From: a virus
Strand: one strand, 5' to 3'
Virus record (IMG/VR): IMGVR_UViG_3300047508_000133
Coordinates: 1-48,075 of that record
Length of the DNA stretch: 48,075 nucleotides
Position numbers and translations under genes: made by a program
The notes under the pieces: generated by a model
Databases searched by the model: none
What the model was told of the DNA's origin: nothing
The model's input: only the letters and a program-made list of their open reading frames with translations
In this document: in pieces, positions 1 to 8,546 of the stretch
How the letters are laid out: each line of letters opens with the position of its first letter
How positions within the stretch are numbered: position 1 is the first letter of the stretch

Positions 1-68
1 GTCGCGCTTTAGCCGCCGCAGGTTTCGGAATACCGACAGGAACAAAGTTTTCTCAGATGGGATAACCC

Positions 69-305
69 ATGGGCATCCTGATCAGCTTCCTCGAACTGCT
101 GCTCTACATCGCGGTCATCATTTTTGTCGCCTATTGCATCGTGTGGCTGATCACGAGCTTCATGGGCTGGTCGATCGACGCCAATGTCTACAAGTTCGGC
201 AAGATCATCGTCGGGTTGCTGTGCCTCATCGCGATCGTGGTCTGGATCGCCAGCGTGCTGGGCTTGGGCGTCGGGTTTCCGCACTTCTTGGTCTATCGAG
301 GATAG
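69..305 (+). CDS. small two-helix membrane protein
   Basis: The 78-residue product is almost entirely hydrophobic, with two predicted membrane spans at about residues 5-30 and 43-68, separated by a short polar turn (SIDANVYKFG). It has no recognisable catalytic motif. Size and topology would suit a class II-type holin or another inner-membrane phage protein, but the lysis pair seems to lie at 29111-30301, so the role is unknown. The start codon lies in a short inverted repeat (57-61 with 66-70) that could partly hide the ribosome site. It is followed 12 bases later by the gene at 318 and probably belongs to the same operon as the terminase. Confidence 0.6.
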   Translation: MGILISFLELLLYIAVIIFVAYCIVWLITSFMGWSIDANVYKFGKIIVGLLCLIAIVVWIASVLGLGVGFPHFLVYRG

Positions 306-317
306 GGCAATCGGAAC

Positions 318-1199
318 ATGCCAACCGTCCTTGCAGCCGTGATTCCCGCCGGAGAGACGATGTCGAACACCGTTGATCTGACCGGGGTCACCGCGGTGGT
401 CGGCATCGTCATGCCGAACGATTGGACCGGAGCAGTCGTCACCGTGTGCGGCTCGCCGGATGGCGTGTTCTTTCATGATCTGCACGATGGACAAAGCGGC
501 ACCGAGCTTGCCTTCAATGCCAAGCCGGACTCGCTGGTGATGCTCAATCCTAACCGGATGCGCAGTTGCATAGCCGTGAAACTGCGTTCGGGCCACAAAG
601 ATGCGCCAGTGCCACAGGAGGCATTGCGCCAATTCGGTATCATCGTGGAGGGTGATGTAGCGGCGCAGCCGGGCACGGGCACTACTGCGCACGTCATCGA
701 GGACACGACTAACAACTTCCACGGTGTTGAGCAGAACTTTCAGGCGCCTGGGCCAATGACCGTCGCGGTTCAGGCGTGGCTGAAATCGGCCAATCGGCAG
801 GCGGCCTTTGAGATATTCAATTCCGATGGCGGCGCCCATGTGTATTTCGATCTTGCGACCAATGAGATTTATGCCGACGATGTTCACGGCATCGGCTTTT
901 CCGTTTTCAATCTGGCTATCGAGGGGCCAGGCCCCAACGGCTGGTGGCTTTGCAGCGCCTCGATCGCTCTTACTCCGATCAGCCCCACCCAGACGTTTCG
1001 GATCATGATCGACAAGAACAAGTCCGGCGGTCAGGCCTGGCCCGGTGACGGCGCCAGTTTTGTCCAGGTCTGGCAGCCGTCGTTGACGGAGGACGGCGGT
1101 CAGAATTTGCTGGTCAGCCCGGATGATCTGACCGATCCGGCGTGGGCTGCGTTCGGCGCATCGGTGCAGAATTTTGACGATGTGCTTCCCGCGCCATGA
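318..1199 (+). CDS. accessory virion protein with carbohydrate-binding-like module
   Basis: The 293-residue protein appears to have two parts. Residues about 5-112 align by eye with the whole 119-residue protein at 6001-6360: both share the pattern I-x-AGE, then FQVSSDG/CGSPDG, then a V-x-A-K-P segment, then FRSG/LRSG. Residues about 140-258 follow the pattern of jelly-roll carbohydrate-binding modules found on phage spikes and fibres: a TVAVQAWLKSA opening, YFDLATN, NGWWLCSASI, and a closing GDGASFVQVWQPSL. The last ~30 residues begin with NLLVSPDDLTDPAW, which looks like the start of another such module, cut short. A structural, surface-decoration role is inferred. An alternative start at 360 (MSNTVDL) is possible. 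Confidence 0.6.
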   Translation: MPTVLAAVIPAGETMSNTVDLTGVTAVVGIVMPNDWTGAVVTVCGSPDGVFFHDLHDGQSGTELAFNAKPDSLVMLNPNRMRSCIAVKLRSGHKDAPVPQEALRQFGIIVEGDVAAQPGTGTTAHVIEDTTNNFHGVEQNFQAPGPMTVAVQAWLKSANRQAAFEIFNSDGGAHVYFDLATNEIYADDVHGIGFSVFNLAIEGPGPNGWWLCSASIALTPISPTQTFRIMIDKNKSGGQAWPGDGASFVQVWQPSLTEDGGQNLLVSPDDLTDPAWAAFGASVQNFDDVLPAP

Positions 1200-1238
1200 A
1201 GTGCGACCGGCGCGCACCCAACAACTGAAGGAAACAGC

Positions 1239-1733
1239 ATGACTCGTGGTCCGCGTCCGCTCCCGACGCATCTCAAGCTATTGCGGGGCAACACCGGCAA
1301 GCGGCCTCTGAACAAGGACGAGCCGCAGCCCGAGGCGTTCACCGATGTGCCCGACCCGCCGAGCTTCGTCACTGGCTATGCGGCGGATGAGTGGTGGCAG
1401 ACGGCGACCGAGCTGCACCGGCTCGGGTTGCTCACGAAGGTCGACGTGCCGGCACTCGCCGCCTATTGCTTTTCGTTCGGCCAGTGGAAGCTCGCGGCCG
1501 AGGCGCTGCATCGAATACAGGCTGGTGATCCGGTGACGAACGGCATGTTAGTTGCTGCCAAGTACGGCGGCTACGCGGTCAACCCACTGGTATCCGTGGT
1601 GCGAAAGCACGCGAGCGACGTCGTGCGCTACGCCGCCGAGTTCGGCTTGACGCCGGCTGCGCGCAGCCGCATCTCGGCCGGCATCCACGGCGACAACTCG
1701 CAGGGCAAGTTTGCTGGACTCCTTGCCGGTTAA
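1239..1733 (+). CDS. terS: terminase small subunit, P27 family
   Basis: The 164-residue protein has the typical P27-family opening, GPRPLPTHLKLLRGNTGKRPLN, followed by a helical core with a DEWWQTATELHRLGLLTKVDVPALAAYC segment. The family binds phage DNA at the packaging start site and loads the large terminase. A good ribosome site (aaggaaac) precedes the ATG at 1239. The length is usual for the family. The 3' end overlaps the start of the large terminase by 23 bases, as is common for terminase pairs. Confidence 0.9.
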   Translation: MTRGPRPLPTHLKLLRGNTGKRPLNKDEPQPEAFTDVPDPPSFVTGYAADEWWQTATELHRLGLLTKVDVPALAAYCFSFGQWKLAAEALHRIQAGDPVTNGMLVAAKYGGYAVNPLVSVVRKHASDVVRYAAEFGLTPAARSRISAGIHGDNSQGKFAGLLAG

Positions 1734-4323
1734 GCGCACGCCGAAAGGCCGGGGGCGCGCAAAGGCGGTGATACGGTTCATCGAGCAATTGACGATCCCG
1801 AGCGGCACCGGCCAGGGCAAGGCGTTCAAGCTCGAGCCGTTTCAGAAGGATTTCATCCGCGACGTCTACGAGCCGCATATCGGTACGCGGCGAGTGGTGC
1901 GGCGGGCGATCCTGTCGATGGCGCGCAAGAACGGCAAAGCAATAGCGCTCGATACGCCCGTCCCAACGCCAAACGGGTGGGTGACGATGGGCGATATCCG
2001 CGAAGGGGACGTTCTCTTCGATGAGAGTGGCGCTTCTTGCCGGGTGACGTTCGCGACGCCGGTGCAGCTAAACCGCAAGTGCTATCGGGTTCATTTTGCT
2101 GATGGCACCAGCATCGTCGCCGACGCCGATCATCAATGGACGGTTCGCAGTCGGCAACATGGGCGCACTCTTGTGCGGACGACCGAACAGATGTCCGACA
2201 GCGTTCTGTTGCCGCGGGCCGACGAGCGTATCGATCGAAATTATTCCGTCGTGGTCGCCGGCGCGATCGAATGCCAGGAGCGGCGACTGCAGGTCCCGCC
2301 GTATACGTTGGGTGTGTGGCTCGGCGACGGCAGCACTGATAGCGCGCGCGTTTCGTCCTCTGAACCCGACCACGCCATCCTCGAAGAGGTTGCCGCGGAA
2401 GGCGTGCCGGTCCGACGCCAGCGTGACGGCAAAACGTGCACTTGGTGGTCACTGTCGGATGGCGTTCGCGATCGTACAAAAACCTGCACTCAAAAATCTC
2501 TTCGTGATATCGGCGTCCTGCACAACAAACACATTCCGCCATACTACTTGCGTGCATCGATTGAGCAGCGCATGGCGCTGCTGCAGGGATTGATGGACAC
2601 CGACGGTTATGTGTCGAAGGCTGGCCAGTGCGAGTTTGTTTCCACCTTGCAGCAGTTAGCGAGGGACGTCCTCGAATTGGTTCGTGGGCTCGGGTTCAAG
2701 GCAACATTCAGCACTGACCGCGCGCGTCTGAACGGTTTGGATTGCGGGCCGCGGTACCGCATCCAGTTCTGGGCCTATGCCGATCGGCCGGTGTTCCGTC
2801 TTGCGCGCAAGTGCGGGCGGCTCAAACCAAATCCAGGGCGCACCCGCAACGCTCGCAATTACATCACTGCGATCGAGCCGACTGAGAGCGTGCCGGTCCG
2901 CTGCATCCAGGTCGACTCGCCATCGCGATTGTTTCTTGCCGGCGAAGGCTTCACGCCAACACACAACACCGCGCTGATTGCCGCGATCGTGCTGGCGCAT
3001 CTCATCGGGCCCGAGGCGACGGTGCACGGCGAGATATATTCGGCCGCCAACGATCGCGACCAGGCCTCGATCGTGTTCAAGTTCGCGAAGCAGATCGTCG
3101 ACCTCGAGCCCGAGCTCGCGGCTGCGCTCGAGGTGGTCCCGTCCACAAAGACGATGATCGCGCGGCGCACCGGCTCGGTATATCGCGCGATCAGCGCCGA
3201 GGCCGGGACGAAGCATGGCTATTTGCCGAGCGTGGTCATCTACGACGAGCTGGCGCAGGCCAAGAACCGCGATCTTTACGACGTGCTCGATACGAGTTTT
3301 GGCGCACGCGAGGAGCCGCTGTTCATTGCGATCAGCACGCAATCGAACGACCCGGAGCACGTCCTGTCGAAGCTCGTCGACGACGGCTTGAGCGGTGTCG
3401 ACCCGGCGATCGTCTGCCATCTGTACGCTGCGGACGAGGACTGCGACCTGGCGGACGAGGCGCAATGGCGCAAGGCGAACCCGGCGCTCGGCAAGTTTCG
3501 CGATTATGAGGATCTGGCGACCGCGATACGCAAGGCGATCCGCATGCCGGCGGAAGAGCCGAAGGTCAGGAACCTGTTTCTCAACCAGCGCGTGGCGCCG
3601 ATCGCATCGCTGATCAGCCGCGCCGAGTGGATGGCCTGCATCGGCGAGGCGAAGATTGCGGACGGCGCAGTTGTGTATTTGGCGCTCGACCTTTCGAACA
3701 CCGTCGACCTCACGGCGCTAATGATCGGTACGACCCACGATCCATGCCGTGTCGTGCCGTACTTCTGGAAGCCGGGCGATACGCTCACCGAGCACGCGCA
3801 TCGCGACTTCGGCTCGGGATCGCACCGATATCGCGAGTGGGCCGAAGCAGGGCATTTGCATATCAGTCCGGGCAAGACGATCGATCCCGCCGTCATCGCG
3901 CAATTCATTGCCGAGTTGACGCAGCGGTACACGGTCCTCGGCATGGCTTATGACCGCTGGCGCATCAACGATCTTCTGCGCGAGTTCGATCGCGTGGGCC
4001 TGCAGGCCTACGAGGACGGCGACAAGGGCGGCGACGGTTTGCGGCTCGTGCCGTGGGGCCAAGGCTTCAAAGATATGGGGCCGGCGATCGACGCCGTCGA
4101 GCTTGCCGTGATGGAACGCAAATTGATCCATCCGAGCAACCCGATCCTGAACTGGAACATCGCGAACGCCGTGGCGGTGCTCGATCCGGCCGGCAACCGG
4201 AAGCTCGACAAGGACAAGTCGCGGTTTCGCATCGACGGCGCGGTGGCGCTCGCGATGCTCATGGGCCTGCGCTCGCGCGACCGGCAGGTGAAGCCGATCG
4301 ATATCATGGCGCTGATTGGTTGA
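1711..4323 (+). CDS. terL: terminase large subunit containing an intein
   Basis: The 870-residue precursor is a packaging ATPase/nuclease split by a 343-residue intein (residues 77-419). Joining the flanks gives a 527-residue terminase, normal for the Terminase_1 family. The ATPase P-loop region is SMARKNGK followed, after the intein, by TALIAAI; Walker B is SVVIYDELAQ. The C-terminal RNase H-like nuclease has acidic residues in VYLALDLSNTVDLTALM, in MAYDRW and in RFRIDGAVALAM. The protein translocates DNA into proheads with the P27-type small subunit. The TTG start at 1711 overlaps the upstream gene; no ATG gives a full N-terminus. Activity should need protein splicing because the intein breaks the ATP-binding loop. 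Confidence 0.93.
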   Translation: MLDSLPVKRTPKGRGRAKAVIRFIEQLTIPSGTGQGKAFKLEPFQKDFIRDVYEPHIGTRRVVRRAILSMARKNGKAIALDTPVPTPNGWVTMGDIREGDVLFDESGASCRVTFATPVQLNRKCYRVHFADGTSIVADADHQWTVRSRQHGRTLVRTTEQMSDSVLLPRADERIDRNYSVVVAGAIECQERRLQVPPYTLGVWLGDGSTDSARVSSSEPDHAILEEVAAEGVPVRRQRDGKTCTWWSLSDGVRDRTKTCTQKSLRDIGVLHNKHIPPYYLRASIEQRMALLQGLMDTDGYVSKAGQCEFVSTLQQLARDVLELVRGLGFKATFSTDRARLNGLDCGPRYRIQFWAYADRPVFRLARKCGRLKPNPGRTRNARNYITAIEPTESVPVRCIQVDSPSRLFLAGEGFTPTHNTALIAAIVLAHLIGPEATVHGEIYSAANDRDQASIVFKFAKQIVDLEPELAAALEVVPSTKTMIARRTGSVYRAISAEAGTKHGYLPSVVIYDELAQAKNRDLYDVLDTSFGAREEPLFIAISTQSNDPEHVLSKLVDDGLSGVDPAIVCHLYAADEDCDLADEAQWRKANPALGKFRDYEDLATAIRKAIRMPAEEPKVRNLFLNQRVAPIASLISRAEWMACIGEAKIADGAVVYLALDLSNTVDLTALMIGTTHDPCRVVPYFWKPGDTLTEHAHRDFGSGSHRYREWAEAGHLHISPGKTIDPAVIAQFIAELTQRYTVLGMAYDRWRINDLLREFDRVGLQAYEDGDKGGDGLRLVPWGQGFKDMGPAIDAVELAVMERKLIHPSNPILNWNIANAVAVLDPAGNRKLDKDKSRFRIDGAVALAMLMGLRSRDRQVKPIDIMALIG
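1939..2967 (+). other. class 3-type intein with LAGLIDADG homing endonuclease
   Basis: This in-frame insertion starts with Ala (residue 77 of the precursor) and ends with PTHN (417-419 are Thr-His-Asn), followed by extein Thr420. It lacks the usual Cys/Ser at position 1. Instead it shows the separated Trp-Cys-Thr set that marks class 3 inteins: Trp143 in DADHQW (block B), Cys398 in VPVRC (block F) and Thr417 in PTHN (block G). In class 3 splicing the block F Cys makes the first attack. The centre has two LAGLIDADG-like motifs, LGVWLGDG and LLQGLMDTDG, with NKHIPPYYL between them, so the endonuclease looks intact and the element may be able to home into intein-less terminase genes. Confidence 0.9.
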
Positions 4324-4327
4324 GATC

Positions 4328-4666
4328 ATGAACGAGCCAGGCAAGCAGTCCTGGCATCACTTCTACACCGGCCGTTATTGGCAGCGCCGGCGGCGGCTGC
4401 AGTTGCGCGAGCATCCGCTCTGTAAATTCTGCGCCGATCGCGGTGCGGTTACGCGCGCGACCGTGGTCGATCACGTCAAGCCGCACCGCGGCGACTGGAA
4501 TCTGTTCGTGCTCGGCGAGCTGCAATCGCTGTGCGCGGACTGTCACGACAAGCACAAGCGATACATCGAAATCCGCGGCCACAGCATCGAGGTCGGCGAC
4601 GACGGCTGGCCGCTCGACCCGAACCATCCGGCGAACCGCAATCAGAGGAGAGATACACATGGCTGA
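4328..4666 (+). CDS. HNH endonuclease
   Basis: The 112-residue protein has a CKFC zinc pair, a VVDHVKPHRGD motif carrying the first catalytic His, and a second SLCADCHD pair, the layout of compact phage HNH nucleases. Many HK97-like phages keep such a gene beside the terminase, where it is needed together with terminase for cutting at the packaging site; that role is inferred here. The ATG at 4328 is preferred; a TTG at 4316 would overlap the terminase stop and add four residues. The gene overlaps the next one by 8 bases. Confidence 0.88.
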   Translation: MNEPGKQSWHHFYTGRYWQRRRRLQLREHPLCKFCADRGAVTRATVVDHVKPHRGDWNLFVLGELQSLCADCHDKHKRYIEIRGHSIEVGDDGWPLDPNHPANRNQRRDTHG

Positions 4667-5270
4667 AAGCCAACTTGCACTCATCACCACGGTCGGCAGC
4701 GATTTTCCCGCGCATCCCGCTCACCCGATCGCGCCGGGCGGCGGCGGTCCTGTCGATCCCGGCTACGGTTACCCGTTGCCGCCGGTCGTCAGTCATCCGA
4801 TTGTGCCGCCGCCTCCTGGCGTGTGGCCATCTCCTGGGCACCCGAGTCACCAGCCGGTGCCGCCGACATATCCGGTCGACCCAAGTTATGGCCTGCCCTT
4901 GTTGCCGTCGATTTGGCCAACCCCGCCGGCATTTCCCGACAATAGTTTGCCTGTAGCGCCGGTTGCGCCCACCCATCCAATCTATCGGCCCGAGGCACCG
5001 AACAACGATCTGCCATTGCCTCCCGGTGCAGTATGGCCGCCGCTGCCGCCCGCGGTGCAGGGCCAGGTGATGGCGTTGGTCTGGATCGTGGGCGTCGGCT
5101 ATCGCTGGACGGTCATCGATACGTCGCTCAAACCCAGCCATCCGATTTATCCGCCAAGTGCCGTTCCGCATCCCGATCAGCCGCCCTATGCGAGCACGCA
5201 GCCCATTCCGCCGGGACATGCGAGCACGCAGCCCATTCCCGGGGCGCCTCCTGCGCCGCCGAAGCGCTGA
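4659..5270 (+). CDS. proline-rich protein
   Basis: The 203-residue protein is dominated by Pro, with loosely repeated units of the form HP-I-x-P-P and P-x-Y-G-x-P-L-P-P. Two near-identical ASTQPIP units sit at the C-terminus. One short non-repetitive segment, VMALVWIVGVGYRWTVIDTS (residues ~145-164), is the only part with a folded look. It should be extended and disordered. Function is unknown; a role as a virion or cell-surface spacer is only a guess. The start is set by a strong agaggaga ribosome site, and the stop is followed at once by an intrinsic terminator. Confidence 0.7.
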   Translation: MAESQLALITTVGSDFPAHPAHPIAPGGGGPVDPGYGYPLPPVVSHPIVPPPPGVWPSPGHPSHQPVPPTYPVDPSYGLPLLPSIWPTPPAFPDNSLPVAPVAPTHPIYRPEAPNNDLPLPPGAVWPPLPPAVQGQVMALVWIVGVGYRWTVIDTSLKPSHPIYPPSAVPHPDQPPYASTQPIPPGHASTQPIPGAPPAPPKR

Positions 5271-5280
5271 TCGACAACTC

Positions 5281-5305
5281 ACGGGCGCCTGAAGGCGCCC
5301 GTTTT
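5281..5305 (+). terminator. intrinsic terminator after the proline-rich gene
   Basis: A perfect 9-bp stem (5281-5289 with 5294-5302) with a tgaa tetraloop is followed by a short T run. It separates the terminase block from the gene at 5328. A terminator in the middle of a late operon is usual beside independently transcribed cargo genes; alternatively it may be bypassed by phage antitermination. Confidence 0.8.
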
Positions 5306-5327
5306 CATCAAAACCTGGAGGAGTACC

Positions 5328-5978
5328 ATGAAGCGACTTTTGACAACGGCTGCATCGATCCTTGTACTGTCGGCGCCCGCGTGCGCCGATGTGATCGATG
5401 TCTTCGCCACCGTAGACGGCGGCGCCCCTGCCCATACGAGTAGCGCCACCGGTCAGTTGATCATCAGTGCCGTCGCGCTCGGCCCGTTCAGCCTCAATAG
5501 CGTGGTCATCAACTCGGAGGCCACGTTGCCCGCGCCGGGCATTCTCAACACCAACACCTTGAACCTCAATCAGACCGTCGGCGGCAACCATACCCTAGTT
5601 CTGGATATCGTCGCGTCAGGTCTCGCGGGCCCCGGCGCTCTGCGTAACCTGCTGTCGTCGTTCAGCGTCAGCGGGCTCACGGCCGGCTGGGACGCCCGGG
5701 AACAAACCTTCATCAACGGCGCGCTGCTCGCCGATACCGGCGTGTTCACCAACCCATCGGACTCGGCATTTTCGATCAATCCCGCGTTTCTCGCCGGCAC
5801 CTACTCGGCCGAGGTCAAGTACACCATCGACGGCGTCGGCATCGGCGGTTTCAACGGCGGTGTCGACATGTCTCTCGCCGCAGTGCCGGGCCCTGTGGTC
5901 GGCGCCGGGCTCCCTGGCCTCGCGGTCGGCTTGGCTCTGCTCGGATTCGGGATCAGGCGGCGGGCTCAACTCACATAA
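5328..5978 (+). CDS. secreted surface protein with VPGP-type C-terminal sorting tail
   Basis: The 216-residue protein starts with a signal peptide (MKRLLTTAASILVLSAPACA, cleavage near residue 20). It ends in a PEP-CTERM-like tripartite tail: a VPGPVVGAGLPGL motif, a hydrophobic helix and a final GIRRRAQLT basic cluster. The middle is Asn/Ser/Gly-rich beta-type sequence. Proteins with such tails are exported and processed by an exosortase-like system of the host. It has a strong ribosome site (ggagg) and sits between a terminator and virion genes. It looks like lysogenic-conversion or cargo DNA rather than a virion gene, though expression is not shown. Comparable proteins are common in Bradyrhizobium-type genomes. 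Confidence 0.75.
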   Translation: MKRLLTTAASILVLSAPACADVIDVFATVDGGAPAHTSSATGQLIISAVALGPFSLNSVVINSEATLPAPGILNTNTLNLNQTVGGNHTLVLDIVASGLAGPGALRNLLSSFSVSGLTAGWDAREQTFINGALLADTGVFTNPSDSAFSINPAFLAGTYSAEVKYTIDGVGIGGFNGGVDMSLAAVPGPVVGAGLPGLAVGLALLGFGIRRRAQLT

Positions 5979-6000
5979 CGCGAACACGGGAGGAAACCAC

Positions 6001-6360
6001 ATGCCGCTCGCAATCGTGGACGGGCCGACCATCAAGGCCGGCGAGTCGCTTTCCGACGGCGCCGACTGCTCGGGCGGCACCATCGTGCGGATCACGGTGC
6101 CGCAGGAGTTCACGCCGGCAAATCTCACGTTTCAGGTTTCGAGCGACGGAAATCTCTACAACGACCTATTCGCGGCGGACGGCGCCGAGGTCACCGTCAC
6201 GGCGAAGCCGAGCACTGGCATCGTGATCGCCGAGCGATGGACGAAGTCGATCGCCTTCATCAAGTTTCGCTCGGGATCGCGCAGTCATCCAGTCGCGCAG
6301 CGCGAGGACTGTAAATTCGCCGTCGCGATCGAGACGACCGTCGAACAACCGACCGCCTGA
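6001..6360 (+). CDS. small accessory virion protein, paralogue of the 318-1199 N-terminus
   Basis: The 119-residue protein has a beta-rich pattern and aligns along its length with residues ~5-112 of the protein at 318-1199. It lies directly upstream of the protease-capsid gene with a clear ribosome site (gggaggaaacc). In related phages small proteins at this spot are often head decoration or fibre-attachment proteins; that role is inferred. Two paralogues flanking the terminase-capsid block suggest a domain that docks surface proteins on the head. Confidence 0.65.
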   Translation: MPLAIVDGPTIKAGESLSDGADCSGGTIVRITVPQEFTPANLTFQVSSDGNLYNDLFAADGAEVTVTAKPSTGIVIAERWTKSIAFIKFRSGSRSHPVAQREDCKFAVAIETTVEQPTA

Positions 6361-6413
6361 AGCTTCCGAAACCACCGAATTGCCGAACCTGCATCCTGCG
6401 GGAAGGAAGAGCC

Positions 6414-8513
6414 ATGCGAAAGCTCACGCGCCAAGACCTCGAACCCGAGGACGACGAGTCCGAACAGGACTTCATGGACCGCTGCACCGGCGAGACAGGC
6501 GACGAGGATGTGTGCCAGTTCATTTGGGACAACGCCGCCGCGAGTGGTATCCGGCACCGGACCCATGCCGGCAAGGTGAGCGGTTTGGAGTTCGTGCTGT
6601 CCGACGAGACGCCGGATCGCATGTCCGACGTCATCATGTCCGATGGCTGGGACTTGACCAACTTCAAGCGCAACCCCATCGCGCTGTTCGGGCACCGCAG
6701 CGACTTCCCGATCGGCAAGTGGCGAGGTCTGCGCGTCGAGAACAAGCAGCTCCGCGGTTTCCTCGACCTGGCGCCGGCAGGAACCTCCGAGCGCGTCGAC
6801 GAGATCCGAAAGCTCATCGAGGCCGACATTCTGCAGGCCACCAGCGTCGGCTTTCGTCCGATCGAGAGCAAGCCGCGGCCAGAGACCGATTGGGGACTTT
6901 TCTACACCAAGGCCGAGCTGGTCGAGACCAGCGTCGTCGCGGTGCCGGCGAACCCGAACGCGCTCGCCGTCGCGAAGTCTCTCAACATTTCATCCGCAAC
7001 GCTCGACTTTGTCTTTGCCGGGAAAGGCAGACGAGACAGGGCCGTGCGTCGCGGATTTCACGGCGGGCAAGCCGAACATAGACCGCAAATACGAAAGGGC
7101 ACGACAATGACGTCGTTTGCTCAACGGATCACTGCTGGCGAGCAGCGCCTCAATGCGCTTCGCGATCAGCTTCAGGACCATTACGACAAGCTCGACGACA
7201 GCAACGTCAGTGACACGCAGCTCGGGATCTCCGACGAGATCAACCAGAAGATCAGGCAGGAGGAGCGCGCGCTCGCCTCGCTGCGGGAATCCGAGCGCAA
7301 TCTCGCCGCCGAGTCCGATGGCGGCGGGAGATCGCTCGTCGTGCATCAGACGAGTGTTCCTGCGGCGCCGAAAGAAAAGGCCACGCCGCGGCCTTTCAGC
7401 TTCGAGAAAAAGAAGCTCGACCCGATCGATCTCCTCGTGCATTGCGGCGTTGCCCAGCTTTTTGCTCACCGTCAGCGCAAGCCGGTCGATCTGGTCATGC
7501 GCGAAATCTACGGCGACGACGATCTGCACAAGACGGCGCTCGCCTGGCATATGCGGGCCGCCAGCGCGGTCGCGCAGACTACCGTCACCGGATGGGCCGC
7601 AGAACTCGCGCAGCAGACCTATACGGCGTTCATGGATGCGCTCTATCCGTCGTCGATCTTCCCGCGACTGTCGGCGCTCGGCTTGTCGCTGAGCTTCGGG
7701 CCCTACGGCAAGATCATCATCCCGACGCGGGCGACCACGCCGACGATCGCCGGGTCGTTCGTTGGGGAAGGACTTCCGATCCCGGTTCGTCAAGGCTTGT
7801 TCACATCGCAAACCCTGACGCCGAAAAAGATGGCGGTCATCACGACCTTCACCCAGGAACTCGAGGATCACAGCCAGCCGGCAATCGAGGGTCTGCTGCG
7901 CGACTCCGTGCAAATGGACACGGCAATCGCGCTCGATAGCGTGCTGATCGATGCCAACGCGGCGACGACGGTTCGCCCGGCCGGCATTCTCAACGGTGTT
8001 TCCGGGCTGACGCCGACGGCCGGCGGCGGCTTCACGGCGTTGACCGGCGATATCAAGCAACTCACCGGCGCGCTGCTCACCGGCACCAAGGGCAACGTGC
8101 GCAACCCGGCGTGGCTGATGAACCCGCAACAGGTCAACAGCATCGGCCTGACTGCGGCGCCGGGCGCAGGCGTTTTCCCGTTCCGCGACGAGATCAGCCA
8201 AAAGCGATTGAGCGGATGGCCGGTGATCGATTCCGGTACGGTGCCGCTTGGTACGGTGATCGTGGTCGACGCCGCCGACTTCGTGTCTGTCGGTGGCGAG
8301 GCGCCGCGGTTCGAGATCAGCGATCAGGCGACGTTGCATCTTGAAGACACGACGCCGCTCGACATCGGTACGGCCGGCAGCCCGGCGACCGTCGCTGCCC
8401 CAGTGAAATCGATGTTCCAGACGAATAGCTACGCGTTGCGGCTTTTGTTGCCAATAAATTGGACCGTGCGGCGCACTGGTGTCGTCGCGTGGGCCGCCGG
8501 GGTCACCTGGTAG
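6414..8513 (+). CDS. fused HK97-type prohead protease and major capsid protein
   Basis: The 699-residue protein joins two functions normally found in separate genes. Residues ~55-185 are an HK97-type prohead protease with the catalytic His94 (ALFGHRSDFP) and Ser144 (QATSVGF). Residues ~232-300 form a charged coiled-coil like the delta/scaffold domain. Residues ~300-699 are the HK97-fold major capsid protein (FVGEGLPIPVRQ and, near the end, APVKSMFQTNSYALRLL). An in-frame ATG at 7107 (Met232), preceded by a gaaaggg ribosome site, could give capsid protein alone. The acidic first ~45 residues are typical of this fused subgroup. The portal gene lies downstream rather than upstream of the capsid gene. 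Confidence 0.92.
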   Translation: MRKLTRQDLEPEDDESEQDFMDRCTGETGDEDVCQFIWDNAAASGIRHRTHAGKVSGLEFVLSDETPDRMSDVIMSDGWDLTNFKRNPIALFGHRSDFPIGKWRGLRVENKQLRGFLDLAPAGTSERVDEIRKLIEADILQATSVGFRPIESKPRPETDWGLFYTKAELVETSVVAVPANPNALAVAKSLNISSATLDFVFAGKGRRDRAVRRGFHGGQAEHRPQIRKGTTMTSFAQRITAGEQRLNALRDQLQDHYDKLDDSNVSDTQLGISDEINQKIRQEERALASLRESERNLAAESDGGGRSLVVHQTSVPAAPKEKATPRPFSFEKKKLDPIDLLVHCGVAQLFAHRQRKPVDLVMREIYGDDDLHKTALAWHMRAASAVAQTTVTGWAAELAQQTYTAFMDALYPSSIFPRLSALGLSLSFGPYGKIIIPTRATTPTIAGSFVGEGLPIPVRQGLFTSQTLTPKKMAVITTFTQELEDHSQPAIEGLLRDSVQMDTAIALDSVLIDANAATTVRPAGILNGVSGLTPTAGGGFTALTGDIKQLTGALLTGTKGNVRNPAWLMNPQQVNSIGLTAAPGAGVFPFRDEISQKRLSGWPVIDSGTVPLGTVIVVDAADFVSVGGEAPRFEISDQATLHLEDTTPLDIGTAGSPATVAAPVKSMFQTNSYALRLLLPINWTVRRTGVVAWAAGVTW

Positions 8514-8546
8514 TAAGCAAACCCCCTTCAAAATGGGAGAAAGTAA

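Noticed and set aside
9-1271. 420-residue open frame on the - strand at the left end
   Set aside because: It runs against three + strand genes with ribosome sites and recognisable content, and has Asp/Arg/His-rich shadow composition.
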